The notes under the pieces are model-generated. The model was not told the origin of the DNA. It searched no databases and saw only the letters and a program-made list of their open reading frames with translations. DNA of 64,000 nt. Source: Agapetus fuscipes (Eukaryota > Arthropoda > Insecta > Trichoptera > Glossosomatidae). The position numbers and the translations under genes are program-made. The stretch spans positions 9,774,524 to 9,838,523 of the forward strand of contig OX637343.1 of assembly GCA_951799405.1 (NCBI GenBank). The letters run 5' to 3'. Numbering within the stretch: the first letter of the stretch is position 1; each line of letters opens with the position of its first letter. Shown here piece by piece: positions 45,401 through 52,500 of the stretch.

Positions 45401-48224
45401 CGTCACACCTCAAGGGCCCTCTCCGATCATGGATAAGATTTTTAAAAAAGGTGTGTCTTGAGTGTTCCGCGAAATCCACCCACAGATTTGGAGTTCTTCA
45501 CTCCGGGTGGCAGACTGTTCCACTCCACCGGACCCGCAACACGGAAAGCAGGGTCTACGAAATTTGTACAAATCTGACGGGGCGGCTGAACCTAATTGAC
45601 TGCTCTATCGCCCACGGATCTGAGCGTCTGCCTCCTTACATTCATCTCAACAGGCAAAATCATGTCAGTCAGATAAGGTGGAGCCAAGCCATTGATGGCT
45701 TTATATACTATCAGACAAACACGGTAGACCATCCTCTCTGGGAAACGAAGCCAATGTAGTTTTTTTAACAGCAGAATTTGGATATTCCGAATATGAGCCG
45801 TGCTGCAAAATTCAACACAAATTGAAAGCGGTTGAACTGCTTCTTTGGCTGACCACTATAAAGCGTTGAGCAATAATCAATCTGTACCCTTAGTACGAGT
45901 TGCAAAACTTGAGTAATGCAAAGTTTACAGCAACTATTAAAGAGTGATTTCCCCCAAAATCTGCCGTTTTTGTTTGTTTGAACTTGATTTTCTTCATCAC
46001 TGTAACTCTTTTGCTAAGACCACAAAATGTAAGAAACAAAAAACGGCAGATTTTGGGAGAAATCACGCTTTAATATTTTCAATAAACTTTACTTTTCTCA
46101 AGTTTTGCAACTTGTACTAAGGGTACTGAGACATCACAAATGATAACATCGAGTATATAAAGGTTGAATCAAGGACAATAAAGCAGATACACAGATCAAT
46201 CTTACTATATGAAGTAGGATGTGTCTATGTCTGTATGCTCTCGATGAACTCCTATCCGATTTTAATGAAATTTTCAGAAAATGTGAACAATATACTCATT
46301 ATGGTTTCCGTGAAGTTTGGTGTCCGTTTGAATCAAAAACAGTTCATTATTATAAATTTTGTAGCAACATGGCCAGTAAACTCTGAAACTACACAACAGG
46401 AAGTGGCCATATTTAGATATGAGATTAATATTGGAACCTTTAGGATGGTTTGCTCATAATTGAGACACAATGAAGAAACATCCTTTATTTTCCATCTAAC
46501 CAGACAAGGAACAGTAGCCCATGGCAGGGTACAGCTAGTATTGAATAAACAGGAAGATAGAAGGAGAGATAAATAATATTAATTAAAAATAGCTTTTTAT
46601 GAAACCCATAGCTATATTTTCACATTTTTTAGGTTAAATTGCCTAAGCGCTATCTGTCTTTACCGTCCATCTTCAGAGGATAACGGAGATATAAATGTAG
46701 AAAACAGGAGTAAAGGTCCTTCACTCTGGGAGCAAAGACAGACAATAAATTCCTCTCGAAACCTTAAAAATGAGAAATAAAATAAATGTAGTCCTTTCCT
46801 ACTGACAATACCTGCTCGAAAAAACCAACCCACTTTACTTTTGCTTAAAACGGGGTGGCATTGGCAAAATGAACAAAGTTTCTACAGCATGGGAGGTCAG
46901 CCTCATACTAACACAGTGCAACCAATACACAAATCAGTCCACAAATCATCCCACAGCTCTATAAAATAGAATCCAAGTTGACCGTGTAGACATTTTGGTT
47001 GAGGGGTTGGATTACTGAAAATTGACTGCGACTGAAGCTTGGCAAGAGACTCCACAGAGACCTTGAAGAGCAGAGAGGATAAAGGACTTACATGAGCATC
47101 CAACTTGGTGTGTCCCGTTGAGTCTCCTGTAGCAGGCGGTGGCCCCCGTTATTGGCTCATACATCAAATCCCGTAACCTCTGCCCGTCCGCTAGAAAATA
47201 CACAAAATCATATTATACACGGGACTGGCCCAATTTTTTTTTAAGTTGCCTTTTTTGTGCTGGTCGACAGCTCAGTTGGTAGTGTGCTTGCATTCCATGC
47301 CGAGAGCTCGGGTTTGGATGCCACAAAAGGTGTCAGAAATGATTTCCCATTTCAGTGTTTATTTCAAACCGAAAATAAAAATACCGGCAAGATATACTCA
47401 ATCTGGAAATGAGTGCGAACCCTCGCTTATTCTCATTTCTTGTGAAGGTTGAGTAAACTTAGCCAGTATTTTTTTTCGTGAGCTGGGAAACCGCCATTTC
47501 AACTGATGTGGCTGGCGTAAGGCCGGCCCCCTTACCTGTTAAAATAAATAGGTTCACTCGCCACATGCGAAGAACGCGCTTAGTTGCATTGTATTGTGTG
47601 TGTTTTAGGAATTGATCAATATAAAGCGACATAGATGGCAAACATCTGTTTCTTCGTGCGATTTATCTACAAATCTATCTGTGATCTAAGTTGTAAAGAT
47701 ATTCTGACATTTAAGGCTCATATTTAATGCGTGTGAGTTAAGTAATGTGTGGTGTGTACATACATAAAAAACAAACCTCACATGAACATAAACCTTGCAA
47801 CTCCTGCCGCCTTTCCCTGAAACCAGGGTGGCATTGGCAAAAGTGAACCAAGTTTTTCCACCAACCTATTCCTCAACATCGTAGATTAGAAGGGGAAATC
47901 AAGTTAGACACTCTCGGAATTGAACCTAAGACCTATTAAATGATGATTAATAGAAACTTCACTTCAACTCACACCCGCTCACACCTATCAAAGAAAGATG
48001 ATGGCCAAGCTTTTATGGAAATTATCTTGATTTAACAGAAAAATATGAGTCATTTTTGATGAAAAATATTCGAAGTTTCCAACAAGCAAATGATACAAAT
48101 TGAGTTAAATAGAGAATTAATAATGTTCACTACAGTTTCAAGTATTGATAAATGTGTGTTTACCTGTTAAAAACATTAAAAATAATGAAAATGAGCACAG
48201 CCATCTGACCACCGAATCTGCCAT
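30202..48224 (-). CDS. NCSTN: Nicastrin (gamma-secretase subunit), 14 coding exons
   Basis: Nicastrin is the large glycosylated subunit of the gamma-secretase complex with presenilin, APH-1 and PEN-2, and acts as gatekeeper for membrane-protein stubs such as Notch. Exons: 48224-48164, 47190-47092, 45319-45118, 43602-43396, 42406-42302, 41707-41593, 40236-40125, 39941-39837, 39268-39045, 34900-34663, 34186-34035, 32336-32091, 31458-31359, 30413-30202. All introns are GT-AG with matching phases, and the total is 2178 nt = 725 codons plus stop (human protein about 709). Visible features: N-terminal signal sequence (residues 1-20), NGTHQVGC near 48, the aminopeptidase-like fold with GESYDYIGS (346-354; the conserved E and DYIGS), about ten N-glycosylation sequons, YSTWTES (664-670), and a single C-terminal membrane span (about 691-709). 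No frameshift or stop interrupts it. Orthology is by remembered family motifs. Confidence 0.95.
30462..30720 (-). repeat. Family A copy with LINE 3' UTR
   Basis: Antisense unit beginning with three 'aatct' repeats. It continues through the LINE 3' UTR to the coding remnant at 30838. Confidence 0.85.
30838..30905 (-). pseudogene. RTE-like LINE terminal codons
   Basis: 'ccctagccgccagctttaca' on plus is the stop and last codons of the RTE-like ORF in antisense. Part of the same element as 30462-30720. Confidence 0.65.
30906..31358. other. Nicastrin intron 13 remainder
   Basis: AT-rich, with an imperfect local repeat ('caatttcaagaatggccg' near 30963 and 'caatttcaaaaatgaccg' near 31024). No gene. 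Confidence 0.4.
31359..31458 (-). CDS. NCSTN: Nicastrin exon 13 (short)
   Basis: Encodes 'IFYQWISGWHGEGACIRSSI' and 'NHTLAVSPAFSEP', matching the RCVRSTARLA.ALSPAFE segment. Needed to keep phase between exons 12 and 14. Its acceptor pyrimidine tract is the antisense of an RTE-like LINE fragment. Confidence 0.9.
31452..31640 (+). pseudogene. RTE-like LINE fragment abutting exon 13
   Basis: Plus-strand translation 'SETQRAIERRMLGISLRDRV' and 'NQEIHRRTG', then frame-broken 'KWRWADHVA', is the C-terminal RT region of an RTE-type LINE. Its first bases complement the exon 13 splice acceptor. Confidence 0.75.
31696..31948 (-). repeat. Family A copy
   Basis: Antisense, starts with two 'atcta' repeats and ends 'cctataagtcaaggaat'. 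Lies in nicastrin intron 12. Confidence 0.85.
32091..32336 (-). CDS. NCSTN: Nicastrin exon 12
   Basis: Encodes 'VDEVLHCYLESSSCPLLLAA' through an A/P-rich stretch to 'DVNRTKDECHATDDNEM'. The A/P-rich loop is GC-rich and probably lineage-specific. Confidence 0.9.
32410..32648 (+). repeat. Family A copy
   Basis: Plus orientation, 'ctccttgactgataggttgg' to 'catatctttgcagctt', joined directly to the SINE B that follows. Confidence 0.87.
32653..32982 (+). repeat. tRNA-derived SINE B
   Basis: One of the best-preserved copies: A box 'tagctcagttggtagag', B box 'gggttcgaatccc', complete body, ending 'gtgtagcttagttgcg' and a T run. Confidence 0.9.
33121..33375 (-). repeat. Family A copy with LINE 3' UTR
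   Basis: Antisense unit. Its LINE 3' UTR continues to 33417 and, after the foldback insertion, at 33699-33740. Confidence 0.85.
33418..33698 (-). mobile_element. Hammerhead foldback unit, 12-bp target duplication
   Basis: Inserted in a LINE 3' UTR and flanked by AAATAATAATAT at 33406-33417 and 33699-33710. Two arms of about 100 bp ('gaattcaaagaaaacactgt' and complement) form an almost perfect hairpin with a hammerhead core at the apex on the minus strand. A non-palindromic end ('ttttcacagtgttaatacac') follows the right arm and recurs in units 18483, 41174 and 42861. Confidence 0.72.
33509..33547 (-). ncRNA. Hammerhead ribozyme-like motif 3
   Basis: On the minus strand: core CTGATGA (33544-33538), one extra T, stem II GACC/GGTC around TACTA, GAAA, stem III from the self-complementary AACGCGTT, then a short stem I TAC/GTA. 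It matches the same plan as motifs 1 and 2. Stem III cannot close as a normal hairpin, so dimeric folding would be needed. Confidence 0.58.
34035..34186 (-). CDS. NCSTN: Nicastrin exon 11
   Basis: Encodes 'ANISTALAKALYQHVTGKSY', equivalent to the A.VLGRALYELAGG helix. Donor GTAAGT. Confidence 0.93.
34312..34495. repeat. Repeat family G
   Basis: 'gttgtcggttgctaaggacc' and 'gaattgacatagac' match 61990-62080 and, in part, 1020-1080. Non-coding, in nicastrin intron 10. Confidence 0.55.
34663..34900 (-). CDS. NCSTN: Nicastrin exon 10
   Basis: Encodes 'IASLVKAMSHADIVPSLSTA' to 'SFSNHHYQSILDD', matching the HNKYYQSIYD region. Intron 9 before it carries the complete hAT element. Confidence 0.93.
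35599..37755 (+). CDS. hAT transposase (ZMYM1/DUF4371-like), intact
   Basis: 718-aa DNA transposase. A cysteine-rich N-terminal domain (about residues 1-120; 'SNRLFCFSCLLF') resembles the TTF-type zinc-binding domain of this hAT group. The RNase H-like catalytic core has D254 in 'MIDETPDIS' and D319 in 'QTYDGAAVLSS', followed by 'WCSAHVLNLVL'. The C-terminal hAT dimerisation block reads 'IPASSASAERSFSSLKRLHT' with E654. The three acidic positions expected of hAT catalysis are therefore present. The start at 35599 is the first ATG of the frame, about 520 bp inside the left end. The frame has no stop or frameshift, so the enzyme may be functional. It could be mistaken for a host ZMYM-type gene, but the inverted ends and target duplication identify it as mobile. 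Confidence 0.93.
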   Translation: MDNFSCENCKGNVCFLKIKFGSFSKLSFNDKMQVISKGRSTPSLELVQIQKTVNRSRRFHKSAYETFPWLTGCVHSNRLFCFSCLLFSNDKSVWCDTGYIDLHNLHGTAKKHETSLRHIESSLKIKMFGKNRIETRINHQLREDIDKHNAKVERNINIFKRLIDIVCFLGKQELPFRGASESSSSVNKGNFLELVDLLAKYDGVLENHLQICTNAFTGLSCRTQNDLISSVASLINDSIQSQINSTDFVAIMIDETPDISGREQLVIILRYFHESQVVDRFIKYVDVSADRTASSLSAVVLEILEKYNCLSKLVAQTYDGAAVLSSEQNRVQALVRIQCPLALYVWCSAHVLNLVLSKSFERVGEAKRFFHILKMLGNFFHTSTKRLAHFNKFADMKKIPRASETRWSYHSRIVNVVFKEKSNLINFFEEMCDNVDLWDGDTLTQATSFFYSLKEFEFNFFLHIFDAIFSETDIIFDILQNKTSDIAYCVRKIKDFEVYLLNLRSKFMEIYNKVVKICGTPKRKRNIENMETHFKQLFNGLIDNVVSEIRDRFKSLKDLKFFELLACDNFRKFTSTFPDDLVNNFVRLYSTLSFDVDRLKNELRCVYTTADFQNLSVHDLIEHVFTNSLDKVFPQVVRLAKLIVTIPASSASAERSFSSLKRLHTYLRNTQGQQRLTDLSSIAIEKKMLTDIKRGTSFYDDVLKAYLKKERRPELIYK
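38199..38342. repeat. MITE copy inside the hAT
   Basis: Inverted ends 'tttacaataattataa' and complement, with a strongly palindromic centre ('ggatattacacgaaccgtca' and 'gttcgtgaaatatcc'). Confidence 0.65.
38815..39013 (-). repeat. Partial family A plus RTE-like coding debris
   Basis: 38815-38940 is the 3' half of family A in antisense. 38941-39013 is RTE-like C-terminal coding sequence in antisense ('tccttacatacctccttcat'). It ends about 30 bp from the exon 9 donor. Confidence 0.7.
39045..39268 (-). CDS. NCSTN: Nicastrin exon 9 (DYIGS motif)
   Basis: Encodes 'RNVMFIWLNGESYDYIGSQR', the family signature. The donor is AAG/GTTGCT, weaker than its neighbours but required by phase; the frame meets a stop shortly after. 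RTE-like LINE debris begins about 30 bp beyond it. Confidence 0.92.
39475..39727 (+). repeat. Family A copy
   Basis: Plus orientation, ending in 'gcgacttagattagattaga'. Lies in nicastrin intron 8. Confidence 0.83.
39837..39941 (-). CDS. NCSTN: Nicastrin exon 8
   Basis: Encodes SGVGAIGTVSGLTTMLAAAE, matching the GAES...LAAAEAL helix of the family. Confidence 0.92.
40125..40236 (-). CDS. NCSTN: Nicastrin exon 7
   Basis: Encodes 'SMILVTANMDSTSFFDG', the strand corresponding to the peptidase-fold 'LDSRSFF' segment. Confidence 0.92.
40675..41019 (-). pseudogene. RTE-type LINE, RT C-terminal remnant
   Basis: Antisense frame 'KINLVRSLVHSIFLYAAETW', 'AFKMWCWRRVLRIPWT', 'NESIRQEICLD', 'LQFFGDIVC' and 'GGLEGKRGRRS' follows the C-terminal RT pattern of LINEs of the YG(C/S)ETWT...MWCWRRMLRIPWT type. 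5' truncated, in nicastrin intron 6. A different family from the family A-linked LINE. Confidence 0.8.
41174..41437. mobile_element. Hammerhead-type foldback unit, decayed
   Basis: Flanked by AAATGTAATT at 41164-41173 and 41438-41447 (10 bp). Inverted arms 'ttaattcactttattctttt' and complement; the apex has 'cttgaagatgcc...aggcaaaat', a decayed hammerhead-like core. The 3' end 'cattcactgtgttaacag' resembles the shared tail. Confidence 0.6.
41593..41707 (-). CDS. NCSTN: Nicastrin exon 6
   Basis: Encodes SNLNKNLSPVRYCDPLAGKS with the conserved YCDPL block, then 'RNPYVERATDI'. Donor GTAAGT. Confidence 0.92.
41720..42295. other. Nicastrin intron 5
   Basis: 41805-41900 looks like decayed antisense RTE-like coding sequence (clusters of 'cttcttttatcttcc'). 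The rest is unassigned. Confidence 0.4.
42302..42406 (-). CDS. NCSTN: Nicastrin exon 5
   Basis: Encodes YNNFDLENQSSRSLCAVEL and 'VSSEVCIRR', aligning to the PLCAMQL...CMRR region of mammalian nicastrin. Confidence 0.92.
42515..42710 (-). repeat. Family A copy, rearranged
   Basis: Antisense. The middle is deleted and 'gacacgtgttag' is duplicated around a roughly 30-bp AT insert. Ends 'ccaacctattagtcaaag'. Confidence 0.7.
42861..43278. mobile_element. Foldback unit of the hammerhead family, interrupted
   Basis: Flanked by AAAAAACTTGG at 42850-42860 and 43279-43289. Diverged arms ('ccaataaaacactgtatatt' versus 'gtatacagtgttctattgg') and the shared tail 'ttttcacagtgttaatacac' at 43240. 'cgaccgttttcaattt' is a relic of the ribozyme region. 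A MITE occupies 42991-43134. Confidence 0.62.
42991..43134. mobile_element. 144-bp MITE with long perfect inverted repeats
   Basis: Ends 'aggtcgcgccatgtaaaaag' and exact complement, 27 bp or more, with TA next to both ends. Non-coding; young because the inverted repeats are identical. The superfamily is not certain (TA target would suit Tc1/mariner). Confidence 0.78.
43396..43602 (-). CDS. NCSTN: Nicastrin exon 4
   Basis: Encodes PEVYSPESRCPNEWS to 'FPFPVFYLPPDKNDEI' and 'VQCFEK'. Conserved cysteines are present. Donor GTAAGT. Confidence 0.93.
43652..43795 (-). mobile_element. Hammerhead-type unit related to 4705, decayed
   Basis: 'tttacacggccggctgttga' matches the end of unit 4705. On the minus strand 'cttaagaagcccatcgtaga' aligns with the ribozyme of motif 2, but the core G is mutated and stem II is disrupted. 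Lies about 50 bp upstream of nicastrin exon 4. Confidence 0.55.
43807..43955. mobile_element. Foldback MITE, diverged copy
   Basis: Starts 'gggctggaagtctcatcacc'. The same element with both ends is at 54474-54645; here the right end is degraded. Confidence 0.6.
43956..44080 (-). repeat. Family A, 5' half
   Basis: Antisense from 'acattagccctgcaactctt' to 'cctataagtcaaggaat', plus some LINE 3' UTR. Confidence 0.8.
44283..44501 (+). pseudogene. hAT transposase C-terminal fragment
   Basis: 'TVPCESAFSHMKMIKSKYRT' and 'RLTNDHLTACLRLALTENIP' match the dimerisation region of SCAND3/ZBED/GTF2IRD2-like hAT transposases. No catalytic core remains. Confidence 0.85.
44516..44768 (-). repeat. Family A copy nested in the hAT remnant
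   Basis: Antisense, nearly identical to the copy at 62673, including LINE 3' UTR bases beyond the unit ('ggaacatacatgacaaatta'). Confidence 0.88.
45118..45319 (-). CDS. NCSTN: Nicastrin exon 3
   Basis: Encodes SHLGGDVGILHVVRNSSD through 'GIVVFNNGSN'. Donor GTGAGT. A hAT remnant with its target duplication ends only 25 bp beyond the donor. Confidence 0.93.
45384..45780 (-). pseudogene. L2/CR1-like LINE, RT C-terminus and 3' end
   Basis: The minus strand encodes 'YRVCLIVYKAINGLAPPYLT', 'DPAFRVAGPVEWNSLPPGVK' and 'GGFRGTLKTHLF', then stop. 'KALNGLAPPYL...WNSLP...FK..LKTHLF' is the classic C-terminal pattern of L2/CR1-type LINEs. Its last roughly 50 bp (45384-45431) are shared with the SINE C tail. 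Confidence 0.82.
45884..46125. mobile_element. Foldback MITE
   Basis: Inverted arms of about 90 bp: 'gtacccttagtacgagttgc' at the left and complement at the right, with 'aaaatctgccgttttt' inverted around a short spacer. In nicastrin intron 2. Confidence 0.75.
46200..46538 (+). mobile_element. Helitron-like non-autonomous element
   Basis: Starts TC ('tcttactatatgaagtagg'), ends CTAG ('gggtacagctag') and sits between A (46199) and T (46539), as Helitrons do. Internal 'tgtctgtatgctctcgatga', 'actcctatccgatttt' and 'atgaaattt' resemble common insect Helitron sequence. The terminal hairpin is not well formed. Confidence 0.55.
46560..47085. other. Nicastrin intron 2 remainder
   Basis: 46845-46915 is a family A fragment ('cggggtggcattggcaaaat'). 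Otherwise unassigned. Confidence 0.4.
47092..47190 (-). CDS. NCSTN: Nicastrin exon 2
   Basis: Encodes ADGQRLRDLMYEPITG and 'LNGTHQVGC', which matches the start of mature nicastrin. Acceptor tattttctag, donor GTAAGT, phase 1 kept. Confidence 0.92.
47258..47605 (+). repeat. tRNA-derived SINE B
   Basis: Head 'ctggtcgacagctcagttgg', B-box region 'gggtttggatgcc' (mutated), and a body with an internal inverted duplication near 47430-47470. Lies in nicastrin intron 1. Confidence 0.8.
47680..47880 (-). repeat. Family A copy (older subfamily)
   Basis: Antisense, with a roughly 40-bp internal deletion. Ends 'caccaacctattcctcaa'. Confidence 0.7.
48164..48224 (-). CDS. NCSTN: Nicastrin exon 1 (start, signal peptide)
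   Basis: ATG at 48224-48222. Translation MADSVVRWLCSFSLFLMFLT is a plausible signal sequence. Donor CAG/GTAAAC, phase 1. An ATG lies further upstream in a short frame, but only this one reads into a hydrophobic leader and the correct phase. Confidence 0.88.
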
Positions 48225-48790
48225 TTCGCAAATAAAAAATGTTGTGTCAAATTGTCAAATTGACTTGTCAACCGGTGCGTCTTCTTCTTTTACTTCTGTC
48301 AGGACGTCTTTAGACAGTAGCATGAACATTTTATAACTTTTAAAAGTCTATGAGAGCTGATATAATTATGTTTTTCTTTCTTAACTTTAAATAGAAATAT
48401 TGTTTTTTTCTTGAAATTTTCCTACAATTGAAACATTGCTGTAAAAAAATGTTTTTTTGGTTGGTTTATTGTCAATGTTGTGGTTAATGTAGTGTATTTA
48501 GCTGTCCAGCTCGTATGATTTTTTTACTTATGGTACAAAGTACGTGTTGCGTCGGTAAAACAGAAACGTCATGGGGGTAACGGATTGTAGGTAGTTTTCA
48601 TAGTAAATATTTGTGATGAATTTGTAAAATTCCTCCAAGACTGTGTATTTCAATTCCACCATCGTACAATCAATGTTTTTAGTGATGCTTACATAGCAAT
48701 GGAGCTGTGTTTTAAGTCTAGCTCATATCCCCTTGTGCAATAATTAAGTTTAATTTGATTGGCCGTAATGTAAATTGACAACCCCACAAA
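48225..48790. promoter_or_regulatory. Shared divergent promoter region
   Basis: 566 bp separate the nicastrin ATG (minus, 48224) from the zinc-finger ATG (plus, 48791). No transposon family of this window is recognised here, unlike the surrounding introns, which fits functional constraint. No convincing TATA box or initiator can be assigned. Both 5' UTRs must lie here unless there are upstream non-coding exons. Confidence 0.6.
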
Positions 48791-49527
48791 ATGAGTAAAG
48801 AGACGCCGAATGTTATAACAGGAAATTCCTCAGGGTTTTTAAGTCACCTAGACGCCTCCGCACACACAAAAACAAAAAGAAAACATTCATCGAAAAACAG
48901 ATATAACGAAATGGACTCACAGGGTGCACACGTAAAAATCAAATCTGAACACTGCGTTGTTTGCAACTCTTCGTATGACGGTGCCTCTTGGGATATTTAT
49001 TCTACGTACACAGAAGGATCGCGTTGTTTATTAGCAGAGTACCTCACAAAGACGAGCGAATCCATTTTCGATCGCGACAAAATTTCATCTCTAAGGATTT
49101 GCAAGTCCTGCTATGACTTGGTGATCCAGCTTGATGTGGCGGAAATGGACTATTTGAATTTGAAAAACGAATTTCTTATTGTTCTAAATGGTAACTTTAA
49201 AGCTAGCGCGCTTACGCCGATCAAGAAATATGTAGAATGCCAGACACAGACTGAAGATGGCTACGGAAGTAAAATAGAGTTTTGTTCTGTTGAAATTAAA
49301 GATGAATGCGATGATGACGACAATATCCCATTCTTGGATTCCCCGGCTCCTGTAGATTATGATTCAGATGACATCCCGCTGGCCAAGAAGGAAAAGGTGG
49401 AGAAGGCAGAGAAAGCAGAGAAGCCCGCTAAGGAAAAGCATAAGCATGAGAAGCATTTTAAAAAAGCGCCTAAACTTGAAAAGAAGGAACCGGATCAAAT
49501 AAAATCAGAAATATTGGACATATCATA
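48791..49527 (+). CDS. ZAD zinc-finger gene exon 1
   Basis: Contains the ATG, the ZAD ('HCVVCNSSYDGASWDIYST', 'LRICKSCYDLVIQLDV') and the K/E-rich linker. The frame would stop at TAG 49526-49528, but that TAG is the start of the donor ATA/GTAAGT; phase 2. Confidence 0.92.
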
Positions 49528-52500
49528 GTAAGTACTTACATGGGTTGGAATTTTTTTTATGTCGTTGCCTGGGTGTTCAAAAAGTAAGAAAAAAATTGGC
49601 GAGCAAGCATCATTTGGAACAGCTGATCTTTGTTATTATGGAGTGGACCAATTGGTGTGCAGTATTTTATGGCAGCCAATCATCAATCTATAAGAAGTAG
49701 ATGGGCTTAGAAAGATATCGACGGTTAAAAGGCAGCATTTTGGTCAAAAATGAGTTATGAATGCTATCCTACTTGAAATTTTCCGCTCTTTCTAATGCGC
49801 TAACTCCCATAGCTCTACCATGATTTTTGTGTTGTTTATGCCCAAGGAAACAACTGCGTTTTCGAAGTATGGTTTTGGTGTAACCGACAAGATTTTGGCC
49901 TTTTTTGTCCTAAAGGTGCTTGTGACATAAAAATTGTAAAATATCGAGACACAACATCAAGAGTAATGCCAATAAATGCTTTTATTTTATTTTTATTTTA
50001 GAGCTGTTTTGATTTTAACGATATGATTCAGCGATAATCTCAAACTTTAAACTGCTCTCCTGAACAAATTAGTTTATGTCGCTTGTGCCCTACTGTCTTT
50101 TAACCGTCGATATCCTTTAAGAGGTAGGCATGAGCTAATACGCTCATAGGAAAATAATCCAAATTCAGTCTATCGGTAACCTTCCAATTGTCAACAGGTG
50201 TGTAACCTAATTGGAATAAAAATGCCATCCAGTGCATTTTCAAAATGCGCAAACAATATGTGAGATTGCAAAAAAAATATTGAAGTATCATACCACTCGT
50301 AAATACCAGTTTATGTGTATATTTGAGTAAATTAAATTGAATTTGTAACTGCAGAAAGCAATGACCACAATTTAATAGTTCTGCCATTTTCTGTCATAGA
50401 GATGTTCTGTTAAAATATTATATTAGAAAGTAATGATGATGATCGATGATTTATTTCCTGTGGCACCTTTAATGGTCCAGGACCATCGCAATGGAACATA
50501 AGTATAATATCGTCGTTGTTCTGGCAATAGGTTGTATGTCAAAAAATTTCGACTTTCACTTTATGATGCCATTTGATAGGGAAAAAATCATTTTATACAA
50601 CTGTAATACCTCCCGTGTCATTAACCACATTGTACTGATGATAATGTGTGACATGGGAGGTTTTGTAGCTACATAAAATGACTTTTTCTCCATAAAATGG
50701 CATCACAAAAAGGAAATCGAAAACCCTTGACATACGACCTATTGTCAGAACAACGACGATATTTACGTTTATGTAACAAGCATTGAAAAGCATCAGATAT
50801 TTTCATACCTTTGACAACACTAAAGTGTGTTATGGAAAATAATAACAATTTGTGCTACCATGGCACCATGAACTAGGAATACGTTTTGAAGACGGAGTAG
50901 AGACATGTGATAGAAAAGGACAAAAAATATTTCCTCTAACTCTAAGAGCCCGTTCCCACTTGTCAGGTGTCAGATCCGTATATTCATCGGAGGTTCCAGT
51001 TGCAGAACATTTCGGACAAAATCGGTTTCCGACAAATGTGAATAGCTCCATACATAATGTTCTGCCACTGGAACCTCCGCTAAATATACGGATCCGACAC
51101 CCGACAAGTGGGAACGGGCTTTAAAGGTTAAAGAGGGAGAGACGGCAGTCAACCAAAACTACATTTTATATTTACCTTGTCCGACACCCACAGGATGGTA
51201 TGAGGCTGATCACCCTATTGCTAAAATTGCTATGCGTGAATTCATCTTTGTTTTTATATCGTTACCTTTAAGGTAAAACTGAATAAGAGCTGATTCACTG
51301 ATTTGAGAAATCGTGGAGAAACCTTTAATTTGGTGTAACTTCTCATAGTAAGTAAACTAATTATAATGAAATACTCATGACAAACTCCTTAACAACAGGG
51401 TATTCACACTTTTGTAGTGTTTTGTCTCGTATAAAATAGGTGCATTTATCTGAGAAACCCATGTTAGCTTAATATGCCACTAATTCAGTTGGCTGACCAC
51501 CCGTGCTGTAAAAATCGGTTCACTTTTGCCAATGCCACCCCGGTTCAGGGAACGGTGGCAGGAGTTGCAAGGTTTATGTCCATGTGAGACTTTCTTTATT
51601 GGTATGCACACATGCAGAATGTGTAGGCGCGAACCTACATGTGCCTGTCTGTAGGCATGCATTTCATATGAGCCTTAAATGCTTACATATCCTTGCAGCT
51701 TAGATTATAGATTATAGTATTTATATAGGTTGGTATGAGGCTGACCACCCATTCTTTAAAAAATGGTTCACTTTGCCAATTTACCTCTGTTTCAAAAACG
51801 GTTGGCAAGAGTTGCAAGGCTTATATTCATTTGAGATTGGGTTTTATATTGTAGGTTCACATGCGGCATGCGTGAACTTATACGTGTTTGCTTGTGGGAA
51901 TACATTTAATATAAATCTTAAATGTAATTTATCTTTGCAACTTAGATTATAGATATTATACTCGTATTTAGAGAAATAATAGCTGGTGATTTTGTATTGA
52001 AAATTAACATTTGCGTTTCAGCGACCCCTCAGACAACTTCAGCTGCCGGGAATGCTTGGAAAAGTTCACCACCAAGGCGCAGGCGGCTGTCCACGCGTTC
52101 ATGGTGCACCGCATCAACCTGGCCACGGATCCCGGCATTATTCTCAAGGCCAACGGGAAACCGTGCAGGACGCGCCGGGTCAAGAAAAGAAAGACTTACT
52201 CGTAAGATGATGCTGAAAATGACAATGATTTTTAGCGCTTGATTGTTGTGCGAAACTGTAAAAGTCCATTTTTATACAATTGACTTCAAACATTCAAAAT
52301 ATGCCTCAGCTTTGTAACGTCACCCGTAGTAAATTAAAAAATAAATTCCCAGTAATCGGGGATTTTTTTCTAGTTTACAGCACAACTCCTCGAATCAAAG
52401 AAAACACTAACAATATATTATTTTCAATAAACTATCACTAAGAAATGCACATAAATGGAATATTAATTAATTGTAATACTAGAAAATATTTATATTTATA

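Noticed and set aside
46660..46690. Hammerhead-like 'ctgaagatgg' on the minus strand
   Set aside because: GAAA is replaced by TAAA and stem II is not properly closed.
48145..48336. 63-codon plus-strand frame next to the divergent promoter
   Set aside because: It is antisense to nicastrin exon 1, whose phase and signal peptide fit the gene.
50485..50795. Two opposing 60-66-codon frames with similar proteins
   Set aside because: Both arise from the arms of the foldback MITE.
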